A stretch of 64,000 nt of DNA, from the NCBI GenBank assembly GCA_014802265.1, contig JAAVCP010000025.1:59897-123896 (forward strand), read 5' to 3'. Source of the stretch: Bacteroides sp. (GTDB taxonomy: Bacteria > Bacteroidota > Bacteroidia > Bacteroidales > Muribaculaceae). Under the pieces are notes generated by a model. The model was not told where the DNA came from and ran no database searches. It worked only from the letters and a program-made list of their open reading frames with translations. How positions within the stretch are numbered: position 1 is the first letter of the stretch; the number at the start of each line of letters is the position of its first letter. This document shows positions 17,525-27,219 of this stretch, one piece after another. A program made the translations under genes and the position numbers.

Positions 17525-18846
17525 AAAAACTAACCATACTTCTTGCTTCGATGCTCACTGCTGTGGCAGGTTTTGCCCAGACAGAACACACAACCCCTAA
17601 CCGTATTCTTGTCACCAACACTGCAGGCGACTATAAAGGTTTTGTGATTGACTATCTCGACGACATCAGTTTTGCACGCGTTGACGGTGAGGTGCTTGCT
17701 AAAGTTGAAATCAATGAGGTGACTTTGGATTCATTGAAACTGACCGTCACCAGAACACCTGATTGCCAGTATTATAAATTGGCTGTAATTCCAAAGGTTA
17801 CGGCTGATCAGCTGACTAATGATGTGACTGCTATCCGCTATATCAACAGCTTGCCATCTTCCTTTGTGCCTACTCTTTGGGAAGATTTTGACAATGGTCT
17901 TTTGACCGGTGTTGAGTTAAATCCTGAAAGCGATTATGCACTGTATACAATTGGTGTGGACAGATATGGAGTAGAGGCAGGAGTGTTCAAGGCTGATTTC
18001 ACCACCCCCACACCAGTGATTACAGGAAATCCGCATGTTGGTATGGAGACTGTGGCTTCCACACTTAACTCTTTCACAGTGTCGTTTACCCCAAATGAGG
18101 ATGTCCAGACTTATTGGATACTGGCAGGAGAGAAGGGCACAATGGAGCAGCAGTATGAGATGTTCGGACCAATGTTCAATTTCGCTAATTTCTCACAAAT
18201 GATTCAGATGTGGGGCATCCAGTGTGTAGGGAACTATGAGTACGAATGGACCGATATGGCACCCAACACAGAATATGAGGTATTTGTGGCAATGACTGAT
18301 GTCAATGGTTATTTTGCTCCCTACGAGGTTTATGAGACTTCTACTGTCGCTCTCGGAGGTCATGGTGATGCATACGTTGATATTGACATAAATGCCTACG
18401 AGCTGTCAGACTGGTATGGCGAGATGCTTCCCACTCAGTCAATTCTGTTCTATCCTAATGATGAAGCAAGTTGCTATCGTTATGGCGTTTATCCTGCATC
18501 TACCTACGATGAGTCTTCTGAAGCATTGAAAGAAGAACTCTGCAGTGATCCGTTTATGCCGATGTCTTACTGGTTCTTCTACGAGCCGATGGAGAGTGAG
18601 TTCCAGATTGATCCTTCCACAGAGTGTGTGGTAATAGCTGCTGCCAAAAATATAGATGGCGTGTGGGGTGAGGTTAATGTGGTTCGCTTTACTACTCCAG
18701 ATGAATGTGAGGGATATGTTCCTGCAGAGACACCGGCACGTAAAGGTATCGCCCCTCGAATGTCTTCTCAGAAGAAAGCAACTAACTTCTCTAAAGGCGT
18801 AATGCCGAATCTAAACATGCCCGTTAACAAAGTAGAATTGAAATAA
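17521..18846 (+). CDS. Exported protein, possible Fn3-like domains, unknown function
   Basis: ATGA overlap with upstream ORF; signal peptide MKKLTILLASMLTAVAGFAQ; two Fn3-like stretches. Confidence 0.65.
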   Translation: MKKLTILLASMLTAVAGFAQTEHTTPNRILVTNTAGDYKGFVIDYLDDISFARVDGEVLAKVEINEVTLDSLKLTVTRTPDCQYYKLAVIPKVTADQLTNDVTAIRYINSLPSSFVPTLWEDFDNGLLTGVELNPESDYALYTIGVDRYGVEAGVFKADFTTPTPVITGNPHVGMETVASTLNSFTVSFTPNEDVQTYWILAGEKGTMEQQYEMFGPMFNFANFSQMIQMWGIQCVGNYEYEWTDMAPNTEYEVFVAMTDVNGYFAPYEVYETSTVALGGHGDAYVDIDINAYELSDWYGEMLPTQSILFYPNDEASCYRYGVYPASTYDESSEALKEELCSDPFMPMSYWFFYEPMESEFQIDPSTECVVIAAAKNIDGVWGEVNVVRFTTPDECEGYVPAETPARKGIAPRMSSQKKATNFSKGVMPNLNMPVNKVELK

Positions 18847-18856
18847 TACTTAATTC

Positions 18857-18912
18857 AACACAAATAAATATGGTCTGAAACTCTAGAGTTTCAGACCATA
18901 TTTATTTGTGTT
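18857..18912. terminator. Perfect 56-bp palindrome between convergent genes (bidirectional terminator)
   Basis: aacacaaataaatatggtctgaaactct|agagtttcagaccatatttatttgtgtt, 28-bp arms, no spacer. Confidence 0.8.
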
Positions 18913-18963
18913 TTACCTGAAAATCCACTTAGAGTGGAGTATTCTGATTAACAATAAAATATA

Positions 18964-20220
18964 TTAATTATTCCAATCAATGTTAATTGTGCAGGGAGAC
19001 CTAATGTCTTTTAGTTGTAACACAAATGGATTGTCATAAAGTATCATACCACCAAATATGTGATACCTCCATGGGATATACTCGATATCCTTTGGCACAC
19101 CGTTTACAGTAGCCGAATATCCTCTTGACTTACCTCCACCATAAAGGGTTGGTAAACAAATAGCCATGTCGCTTCCTTTGTTAATCAAAATTTTTGCATT
19201 CTCCTTATAGGGTTTATTTACACCCCGACAGAGGTCTGATGTATTGTCAGCTTTTTTAATCATGACTCCATCATATATCCAAAAACCTCTTCTTCCTGTA
19301 ACTAACAATGGGGTTTTCCTTTTAAACATTTTAGGACACCATTTTCTGTAGGTTTTCTCTCTATCCGCCGGGAATACAATGAGTTTTGGAATATGTTGGC
19401 CACAAATTGAGCTAAATAGATATTTTGGAACTTCGTCAACTAATTTGTCAAAAGATATGAAAGATATACAGTCCAACTCCACGCCCGAAAAAGCATTATC
19501 GCCGATTTTGCATAAAAAAGGTGGGACAGAGAGTGCCTTCAGACTTTTACACCCATGAAAAGCGTTTGCTCCAATTTCTGTTAATAACTCTGGCAGCTGA
19601 ATATAACATAATTTCGTACAGCCAAGGAATGTGTTTTCAGGAATCCGACGCACACTATTAACATCAAAAGAATACATATGAAATATGACATACTCTACGG
19701 TAGAATTGGCTAAGATAGCAGAACCTAAGTTTGTCAAATCAGAGCTGCCTAATGCTATCTCTTTGATATTCATTCCAAAAAAAGCACTGTCACCAATCTC
19801 TGTGACATTAGGTGGAATTTCAAGATAGTCACAGCTACTGTTCATAAAAGCTCGGTTGCCTATTTTCATGGGGTAGAGGAGCATATAGGGCATAATAACC
19901 CTACGCAGATTTGTGCAACCGGCCATTGCCTCTACCCCTATGTCAGCACGAACCATGCCATACATGTCAACACTTGTCAGACGCGTACAATCCTTGAACG
20001 CCCAGTCCCCGATCTTAACCACGGTATAGCGTCCTCCACAAGCGGAAGCAGGAACTATGATATCACCCTCATACTTTTTACCATCAGGCAATGCTACCAA
20101 CTCAGCCTCACTATCCGAAAGCAAATTGAAGGCAAATCCATCAGAAATAATATCTTGCGCTGTAGCTATTGATGAAGTCAATGCTATTATCAAAATTCTC
20201 CATAAAAACAATTTATTCAT
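18964..20220 (-). CDS. BspA-like leucine-rich repeat (LRR_5) exported protein, copy 1
   Basis: Signal peptide from MNKLFLWRIL; repeats such as IGDWAFKDCTRLTSV, IGNRAFMNS, IGDSAFFGM, IGANAFHGCKSLKAL. Confidence 0.85.
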   Translation of the reverse strand: MNKLFLWRILIIALTSSIATAQDIISDGFAFNLLSDSEAELVALPDGKKYEGDIIVPASACGGRYTVVKIGDWAFKDCTRLTSVDMYGMVRADIGVEAMAGCTNLRRVIMPYMLLYPMKIGNRAFMNSSCDYLEIPPNVTEIGDSAFFGMNIKEIALGSSDLTNLGSAILANSTVEYVIFHMYSFDVNSVRRIPENTFLGCTKLCYIQLPELLTEIGANAFHGCKSLKALSVPPFLCKIGDNAFSGVELDCISFISFDKLVDEVPKYLFSSICGQHIPKLIVFPADREKTYRKWCPKMFKRKTPLLVTGRRGFWIYDGVMIKKADNTSDLCRGVNKPYKENAKILINKGSDMAICLPTLYGGGKSRGYSATVNGVPKDIEYIPWRYHIFGGMILYDNPFVLQLKDIRSPCTINIDWNN

Positions 20221-20233
20221 TTCAATAGTCTGG

Positions 20234-21568
20234 TTAATTATAGGAGTTGTCAATTTTATTCAATTCAATGGTAAGACTGCAAGGAGACTTAATATCTTTT
20301 AAGAGGAACATGTATTCATAGTAATGGGTATAATGCGAAAAATTCAATGCATTGTTCCCAGAACACCACCAATAAGTTCCAAAGCCTATGGGCTCCACTT
20401 CCATAGGGGTACTGTTCGCAACTGCAGTGTACCCGCTGTGAGTATTTCTATTATACCTTTCCAATACAATGGATAGGCCGCTGCCGTTGGTGACCAATAT
20501 TTCTGCATTACCATCAAAATATTTACTGACCTTTTGTGAGATAATAGGGCGTGCATCATAAACTGCCATCTCCTTATCTATAATTCCATCATATACCCAA
20601 AAGTTGTAATTTCCCGTAACTGAAATCGAAATCCTCTTTTTAAACATTTTGGGACACATTTTTTTATATATCCACGCTTTCTCTGCGGGAAACACAATTA
20701 GATTAGGGATATGTGTTCCGCAGATTGAGCTGAATGAATGTTTCAAGACATCGTCATCTAAGGTGTTGAAAGACACGCAGTCTAACTTTACACCTGAAAA
20801 GGCATTTTCACCGATTTTGCGTAGGTCAGGATAGACGGTAAAAGTTTTCAGACTTTTGCACCCACGGAAAGCGGTTGCCCCAATTTCAGATAATGATTTA
20901 GGCAACTCGATATAGCGTAGCTTTTTGCAGTTCTTGAACGTGTTGGCAGGGATGCTGTCCACATCCAATGTAACATACTCCACAGTAGAATTAGCAAAGG
21001 CTGCAGCCCCTAATGTTTTTAATTTGCAACCATCTATAGCTATAATTTTGGCATTCATTCCAAAGAATGCACTGTCGCCAATTTCACTAACATTAGATGG
21101 GATTGAAAGGTATTTGCAGCTGCTGTTAATAAATGCCCGATTGCCTATTTTTATCGGGTGTGTATCCATTTCCGGCATTAAGACCTCTTGCAGACTGCTG
21201 CATCCCGCCAGTGCCTCTGTCCCTATGTCAACCTGAAACATAGATGACATGTCCAGGCATATAAGTCTTTTGCAGTCCTTGAATGCCCGGTCTCCAATTT
21301 TAACTACAGAATACATATCGTGTGAGCCAACTTTTCTTTTAAATTCTGCAGAGTCCATTCCGCGGATCAGTTTGGCATGGGATAAATAAACAGTGTTTGG
21401 AATTCTGACAACGCCCTCATACTTTTTTCCATCAGGCAATGCCACTAATTCCACACCCCTATTTGGTAAAAAATTAAAAGCTAAACCCTGAAAAAGAAAA
21501 TCTTGCGCATTGGCTGTAGAAGTCAAAAGCCAGACTAATATAGTTGTTAAAAAAAACAATCGGATCAT
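20234..21568 (-). CDS. BspA-like leucine-rich repeat (LRR_5) exported protein, copy 2
   Basis: Paralogue of copies 1 and 3: IGDRAFKDCKRLICL, IGATAFRGCKSLKTF; shared C-terminal LKDIKSPC motif. Confidence 0.85.
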   Translation of the reverse strand: MIRLFFLTTILVWLLTSTANAQDFLFQGLAFNFLPNRGVELVALPDGKKYEGVVRIPNTVYLSHAKLIRGMDSAEFKRKVGSHDMYSVVKIGDRAFKDCKRLICLDMSSMFQVDIGTEALAGCSSLQEVLMPEMDTHPIKIGNRAFINSSCKYLSIPSNVSEIGDSAFFGMNAKIIAIDGCKLKTLGAAAFANSTVEYVTLDVDSIPANTFKNCKKLRYIELPKSLSEIGATAFRGCKSLKTFTVYPDLRKIGENAFSGVKLDCVSFNTLDDDVLKHSFSSICGTHIPNLIVFPAEKAWIYKKMCPKMFKKRISISVTGNYNFWVYDGIIDKEMAVYDARPIISQKVSKYFDGNAEILVTNGSGLSIVLERYNRNTHSGYTAVANSTPMEVEPIGFGTYWWCSGNNALNFSHYTHYYEYMFLLKDIKSPCSLTIELNKIDNSYN

Positions 21569-21759
21569 AATGATAAGAAATTAGAAGGTAGAAAAACTTT
21601 ATAATTAAATCTGCATGTGACCTTACAAAATTAGGTCACATGCAGATAGGTATTTCTATAACAAAATCAAGGTTAGTAGTTTCTCAAATTTGCTTATAGA
21701 TAACTATAGATGCATAATAACCCAAATAAATTACTATAAATACTTTGAATTAACTATAA

Positions 21760-22339
21760 ATTGTTGTATCATAGATAGGTTACTGTATGGTCCATCGATC
21801 ACTCCATCTCCAATAGTGTCATTCTTATCTCGAAAATTAGCTTTATCACTAAATGAAGTAGAGGATTCACTATATAAAAATAACCATTATCATAGCCTCC
21901 TTGCCCCCATACACAATGGTAATAGAGATTGTATTGATCGTTGTAATAGATATGGAATTGGGCGGCTCCATCAACTGTCCATAAATGCCCAGCTTCAGCA
22001 CCGTTTATTTTACCTCCAACTAATAGGGGGGATTTCTTATATAAGTTCGTAAGCATAGTACTTACTTGAAAATCCACAGAATTGGCAGAAGTGATATAAC
22101 CCATATTCTTAAATGTATTACGGATGTTATCTTTAAAGTTAGTGCTATTGTGTCCTTGTCCCGGGGGTAGTGTCAAGGAGTGCAAAGAACTGGTCAGCTT
22201 TCTCAATGGCTTCCTCAACGCTGACAAAATAGGGATTCCCCTCTTTGGGAGTGTCCTGTGTTTCAAAGTCCGGGGTATCCATTGTGCAAGCTGCGCCAAA
22301 TAAGGCAAGTGCGAGCCATAGAAGATTTCTCTTTTTCAT
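21760..22339 (-). pseudogene. Degenerate C10 (streptopain-like) peptidase copy: signal/propeptide start joined to C-terminal half
   Basis: MKKRNLLWLALALFGAACTMDTPDFETQDTPKEGNPYFVSVEEAIEKADQFFALLDTTPGTRTQ in one frame, then STNFKDNIRNTFKNMGY...GHLWTVDGAAQFHIYYNDQYNLYYHCVWGQGG in another; the region with the catalytic Cys (VGCAA) is missing. Confidence 0.85.
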
Positions 22340-22521
22340 GACAGTTGGTTTTAAAGTTATACAAGTTAATTTATACACAGTAATTGTCAGTTAGCTGGTA
22401 TTTGGCACAAAGATAGTATAAAAAAATTAAATATCAAGTTTTAAATTGAAAAATGTTATAAAATTGGTAAAAATGATGCAAAATTAGTTGATGTCTTTAA
22501 GAGAAGGAACCAGGATTCAGA

Positions 22522-22580
22522 ATCAAAATATCAAGCTGTCCGGAGAGCTGAGTAACCGGACGGCTTGATAAGATTTTGAT
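22522..22580 (-). terminator. Hairpin terminator, duplicate of the mdh terminator
   Basis: ATCAAAAT-ATCAAGCTGTCCGG...CCGGACGGCTTGAT-aag-ATTTTGAT; near-identical to 25425-25483. Confidence 0.65.
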
Positions 22581-22616
22581 GCCTAAGATCAGGCAGAATT
22601 AGCCATTAGGACAAGA

Positions 22617-22655
22617 TTAGCAAGTGAAGTCGGTATTGGTTTTGGGGACAGCCTC
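22617..22655 (-). pseudogene. Short relic resembling the malate dehydrogenase C-terminus
   Basis: Minus-strand EAVPKTNTDFTC-stop versus mdh EAVHKTNAALPC-stop; about 30/40 nt match by eye, followed by duplicated mdh terminator region. Confidence 0.6.
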
Positions 22656-22695
22656 AATATTTTTATTGTCTGAAATACCGCTGCCATAGGGAAGA

Positions 22696-23955
22696 TTATT
22701 TCCATTCAATGTTGACTGTGGTAGGAGACTTAATACCCTTCAATTCTAATATATATAGATTATGAGGGGAGATCAAGGTATAGTCTTCCTGCTCTATAAT
22801 TGTTTCTAAGTACATGTGCTGCAGTCTCACTAACTTATCATTCACCATAGCTGCGTAGCCCTTGCCTCCTGTTCCTGTACTTTTGCTGTTTGATATTCCA
22901 TATGCGGTATAGTGTTCTACTATAATGGACAGATTGCCTCCTTTGTTGATAAGAATTTCTGCATCGTTGTCGAAATTTTTACTGCTGTTTCGCAAGATGA
23001 TGGAGCTTGGAGCAACGCGAGAAGTCTCTTGACTTATAAGCTTATTGGATAAATGAAAACCTCCTCCTCCTGAAACTAATAGGGGTATTCTTTTCTTAAA
23101 CATCTTTGGACACCACTTATGATACGCCTTTTCAGCAGTCACAGGAAACATAATTAAGTTAGGGATATGGTTCCCACAAATTGAGCTGAACGTATATTGT
23201 GGAGTCGTCTCCACATCATTAAAGACTATACAGTCTAACTTAACTCCATCAAAGGCATTCTTACCTATATGGCAGAGTTTCTTGGGTATGGATAGGGATT
23301 TAAGATTCTTACAGCCACGGAATGCGTTTGCTCCAATTACAGATATAGATTTCGGTAGCACAATATACTTCAAATTTGTGCAGTCTTTGAAAGTGTTATC
23401 CGGAATGCAGCGCATACCACAATAAACATACTCCACTCTTGAATTAGCCAATACTGCGGATCCTATGGTTTTCAAATCAGAACTGCCTAATGCTATCTCT
23501 TTGATAGTCATTCCAAAAAATGCGCTGTCGCCAATCTCTGTGACATTAGGTGGAATTTCAAGATATTCACAACCACTATTCATAAAAGCACGGTTGCCTA
23601 TTTTCATGGGGTAGAGGAGCATATATGGCATAATAACTTTACGCAAATTTGTACAACCGGCCATTGCCTCTACTCCTATGTCAGCATGAACCATGCCATA
23701 CATGTCAACACTTGTCAGACGCGTACAATCCTTGAACGCCCGGTCCCCGATCTTAACCACGGTATAGCGTCCTCCACAAGCGGAAGCAGGAACTACGATA
23801 TCACCCTCATACTTTTTACCATCAGGCAATGCTACCAATTCAGCCTCACTATCCGAAAGCAAATTGAAGGCACATCCGTTATAAATTACATCTTGTGCTT
23901 TAATCCTCAAAGACAAAACGATAACCAAAATAATTAATATAAACAGTTTATTCAT
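22696..23955 (-). CDS. BspA-like leucine-rich repeat (LRR_5) exported protein, copy 3
   Basis: N-terminal half nearly identical to copy 1; IGDRAFKDCTRLTSV, IGANAFRGCKNLKSL; C-term LKGIKSPTTVNIEWK. Confidence 0.85.
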   Translation of the reverse strand: MNKLFILIILVIVLSLRIKAQDVIYNGCAFNLLSDSEAELVALPDGKKYEGDIVVPASACGGRYTVVKIGDRAFKDCTRLTSVDMYGMVHADIGVEAMAGCTNLRKVIMPYMLLYPMKIGNRAFMNSGCEYLEIPPNVTEIGDSAFFGMTIKEIALGSSDLKTIGSAVLANSRVEYVYCGMRCIPDNTFKDCTNLKYIVLPKSISVIGANAFRGCKNLKSLSIPKKLCHIGKNAFDGVKLDCIVFNDVETTPQYTFSSICGNHIPNLIMFPVTAEKAYHKWCPKMFKKRIPLLVSGGGGFHLSNKLISQETSRVAPSSIILRNSSKNFDNDAEILINKGGNLSIIVEHYTAYGISNSKSTGTGGKGYAAMVNDKLVRLQHMYLETIIEQEDYTLISPHNLYILELKGIKSPTTVNIEWK

Positions 23956-23982
23956 ACTAACAAATATACCTTCAGGATATAA

Positions 23983-25242
23983 TTATTTGTCCGATTTAAA
24001 AATCTTAGATATTTTTGCTATAAACTCATATACCATATTTAAATCTTTATATTGTCCATCACTTTTCCCATCTCCTACGTCTTTTTTATCTTTGAAAGAG
24101 GCTTTATCACTAAACGAATGCGAGTCGGCATCGTAATAGAAATACCCGTTACCTTTGCCTCCCTGTCCCCATACACAATGGTAGTAAAGATAATAAAGGT
24201 CTTTATAGTATTGATGATACTGAGCTGCTCCATCCACTGTCCATATATGCCCATCCTCCGGTCCAGATATCTTTCCACCAACTAATACAGGAGACTTCTT
24301 ATATAATGTATTCAGTACTATACCTGAATTAAACCGAAATTCCATATCTCGATCAAACCATGCCTTATACCCCATGGTATCTAATGTGTGCTTTATATTC
24401 TTCCCAAAGTTAGGAGCTACACTATTCAATGGTTTATAATCAATATTCAAGTTCTCTTTTCGACCTAAGATTTCCACGAGTCTAGCAATTTCGTCATTTA
24501 CTGTGGTGTCTATCATCTCCTCCCAATTGAAGGTATAGCGTTCCTTTGCCTTGTTGAAGGCATCGGCTGACACCGGCCAACGCAGGGGCCACTGAAAATA
24601 GCTCATGATTTGGGCAGTTGCCAATGCTGCGCAGCCAACAGGTATATTATCTTTAGGGTTAGGACAGACATACTTGTTTAATGAGAATTGATCCCAGTTA
24701 CGGACAGAAGGAGCCAGAAGTGGAGAAACCAGGATGGTTAGTTCTCCATACTTTATTGAATCAATGGGTGTACCTGGATCAGTCGGGAGGGTGGGTCCTA
24801 CTCCTATTACCGGAGGAAGTGTGGAAGCTGTGTTTAAATAATAGCGTAGTCCGGGATTGGTGGTAGTGTCAGCAAGATACATCTGTCCTTCGGTGGAGAA
24901 AGCATAGACGGGGAGCTTGCGTGAGTCTGTAGACATAAGGGCGAAGCCCTCATCGTTCACGTAGTTGATTACATAGAATTCCGGGGTCACATTCGATGAG
25001 CGTGTGAGGGGATTACCTTTCTTGTACATCTCAATATTCTTAACAACCCGTTGTGTCCTTGTCCCGGGGGTAGTGTCAAGGAGTGCAAAGAACTGGTCAG
25101 CTTTCTCAATGGCTTCCTCAACGCTGACAAAATAGCGATTCCCCTCTTTGGGAGTGTCCTGTGTTTCAAAGTCCGGGGTATCCATTGTGCAAGCTGCGCC
25201 AAATAAGGCAAGTGCGAGCCATAGAAGATTTCTCTTTTTCAT
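23983..25242 (-). CDS. C10 family (streptopain-like) cysteine peptidase, lipoprotein
   Basis: Lipobox LFGAACTM; Cys motif NIPVGCAALATAQIMSYFQWP; His motif VGGKISGPEDGHIWTVDGAAQYH; VWGQGGKGNGYF. Confidence 0.9.
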   Translation of the reverse strand: MKKRNLLWLALALFGAACTMDTPDFETQDTPKEGNRYFVSVEEAIEKADQFFALLDTTPGTRTQRVVKNIEMYKKGNPLTRSSNVTPEFYVINYVNDEGFALMSTDSRKLPVYAFSTEGQMYLADTTTNPGLRYYLNTASTLPPVIGVGPTLPTDPGTPIDSIKYGELTILVSPLLAPSVRNWDQFSLNKYVCPNPKDNIPVGCAALATAQIMSYFQWPLRWPVSADAFNKAKERYTFNWEEMIDTTVNDEIARLVEILGRKENLNIDYKPLNSVAPNFGKNIKHTLDTMGYKAWFDRDMEFRFNSGIVLNTLYKKSPVLVGGKISGPEDGHIWTVDGAAQYHQYYKDLYYLYYHCVWGQGGKGNGYFYYDADSHSFSDKASFKDKKDVGDGKSDGQYKDLNMVYEFIAKISKIFKSDK

Positions 25243-25424
25243 GACAGTTGGTTTTAAAGTTATACAAGTTAATTTATACTCATAACTATCAGTTAGCTGG
25301 TATTTGGCACAAAGGTAGTATAAAAATTTTTAAATATCAAGTTTTAAATTGAAAAATGTTATAAAATTGGTAAAAATGATGTAAAATTAGTTGATGTCTT
25401 TAAGAGAAGGAACCAGGATTCAGA

Positions 25425-25483
25425 ATCAAAATATCAAGCCGTCCGGAGAGCTGAGTAACCGGACGGCTTGATAAGATTTTGAT
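25425..25483 (-). terminator. Terminator hairpin downstream of mdh
   Basis: ATCAAAAT-ATCAAGCCGTCCGG...CCGGACGGCTTGAT-aag-ATTTTGAT. Confidence 0.75.
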
Positions 25484-25519
25484 GCCTTAAATTAGGCAGC
25501 CTAAGCTATTCTCCCAAAA

Positions 25520-26449
25520 TTAGCAGGGGAGGGCAGCATTAGTTTTGTGAACTGCCTCTGCGCTCTTTTGGAAGAGAGCTTTCTCTTCTTCGTTGAGGTT
25601 AAGCTCGATGATTCTCTTGATACCGCCTTTGCCAAGCACGCAGGGAACACCGATGCAGAGATCTTTCTCACCATATTCGCCTTCAAGAAGGGCAGAGCAG
25701 GGGATAACTGCATCCTGATCATGGATAACAGCCTCAACTACCTCAGCTGTAGCAGCACCCGGAGCATACCATGCAGATGTGCCGAGAAGTTTTGTAAGAG
25801 TAGCACCACCAACCATTGTGTCGGCAGCAACCTTGTCAAGAACCTCTTCAGAAAGGAACTCAGTTACGGGCACACCACGGAGAGTAGCGAAACGCTTCAT
25901 AGGAATCATAGTAGTGTCACCATGACCACCGATTACGAAACCTTCAACCTCATTGGGATTAGCGTTGAGGGCTTTGCTGAGATAATATTTGAAACGGCTG
26001 CTGTCAAGAGCGCCACCCATACCAATGATACGGTTTTTGGGAAGACCTGAAATCTTGTGGATAAGATAGGTCATGGTGTCCATCGGGTTGGAAACGCATA
26101 CGATCACTGCATTGGGGCTATATTTGAGAACACTCTCAGTAACCTGCTTTACGATGCCTGCGTTCACGCCGATAAGCTCCTCACGGGTCATACCCGGCTT
26201 ACGGGGAATACCTGAAGTGATAACAACAACGTCGCTGTCTTTTGTTGCCTCGTAGTTGTTGGTTACGCCACTGATACGGGTGTTCATGTCGAGAAGGTTT
26301 GCAGTCTGCATCATATCCATGGCTTTGCCTTCAGACACACCTTCCTTGATATCGATCATTACAACTTCGTCTGCTACTTCGCGCAGAGCGATGACATTGG
26401 CTGCTGTTGCGCCTACATTACCGGCGCCCACAACTGTTACTTTTGACAT
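25520..26449 (-). CDS. mdh: Malate dehydrogenase
   Basis: VTVVGAGNVGATAANVIA, SGIPRKPGMTREELIGVNAGIV, VSNPMDTMTYL, GGHGDTTMIP. Confidence 0.95.
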   Translation of the reverse strand: MSKVTVVGAGNVGATAANVIALREVADEVVMIDIKEGVSEGKAMDMMQTANLLDMNTRISGVTNNYEATKDSDVVVITSGIPRKPGMTREELIGVNAGIVKQVTESVLKYSPNAVIVCVSNPMDTMTYLIHKISGLPKNRIIGMGGALDSSRFKYYLSKALNANPNEVEGFVIGGHGDTTMIPMKRFATLRGVPVTEFLSEEVLDKVAADTMVGGATLTKLLGTSAWYAPGAATAEVVEAVIHDQDAVIPCSALLEGEYGEKDLCIGVPCVLGKGGIKRIIELNLNEEEKALFQKSAEAVHKTNAALPC

Positions 26450-26613
26450 AACTTATTATTGTTTAAGGTTATATATAATTGTTAAACTTTCTGGTGATTT
26501 ATAGGGCGGCTCATTTTCATCAGCAGACAGTGTGAGCTATTGATCCTGCTTTTGTGAGTCACTGCAAAATTACGGAAATATTTCCATAATCACAACACAA
26601 ATTGCAAAATAAA

Positions 26614-27219
26614 TTATTCCGGGAGTATACCTTTTCCTTGACGCACAATTTCCGGCTCATTGCCTGTGCAGTCAACAATGGTCGATGGCTCCGTGTCACC
26701 GTCATCTCCTGAAAGAATAAAATCTACTTTCCCTTCGTAAGCCTCCGCAATAAGTTCCGGGTTGCGCGCATAGTCTTCGTCAGCATATTCAATAGAGGTG
26801 GTGAGCAACGGATGCCCGAGACGTTCCACGATATCAACACATAGTTTATTGTCAGGAATTCTAACGCCCACGGTCTTCCTCCCCTTAAAAGCCTTGGGAA
26901 GTGTCGGAGCCGACTTGAAAAGAAAAGTCACAGGACCCGGCGTATTGTCGCGCAGGAGTTGAAATGCCTGATTATTAAAACGTGCATACTCCGCTGCCAT
27001 TGATATGTTGGAACAAATGATTGAAAGATTGGTCTTGTCAGGATTTATTCCCTTAAGTCGACAAATCTTATCAATGGCTTTCGGATTGAGCGCATCGCAG
27101 GCAATGCCATACAGAGTGTCGGTGGGGGTAATCATGATTTCCCCATCTTCAAGCCAATTGCATATTTGGTCGAGCTGACGCTCGGAAGCGTCATCGTTCC
27201 ATATTTTTATTGTCTTCAT
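26614..27219 (-). CDS. L-threonylcarbamoyladenylate synthase (Sua5/YciO/YrdC family)
   Basis: ITPTDTLYGIACDALNPKAIDKICRLKG, PGPVTFLFK, KTVGVRIPDN, STIVDCTG. Confidence 0.9.
   Translation of the reverse strand: MKTIKIWNDDASERQLDQICNWLEDGEIMITPTDTLYGIACDALNPKAIDKICRLKGINPDKTNLSIICSNISMAAEYARFNNQAFQLLRDNTPGPVTFLFKSAPTLPKAFKGRKTVGVRIPDNKLCVDIVERLGHPLLTTSIEYADEDYARNPELIAEAYEGKVDFILSGDDGDTEPSTIVDCTGNEPEIVRQGKGILPE

Noticed and set aside
22500-22580. Possible CRISPR or transposon end repeat because the same hairpin occurs twice (22522 and 25425)
   Set aside because: Only two copies, both part of a larger duplicated mdh-3'/terminator/C10 block; no repeat-spacer periodicity or terminal duplications.
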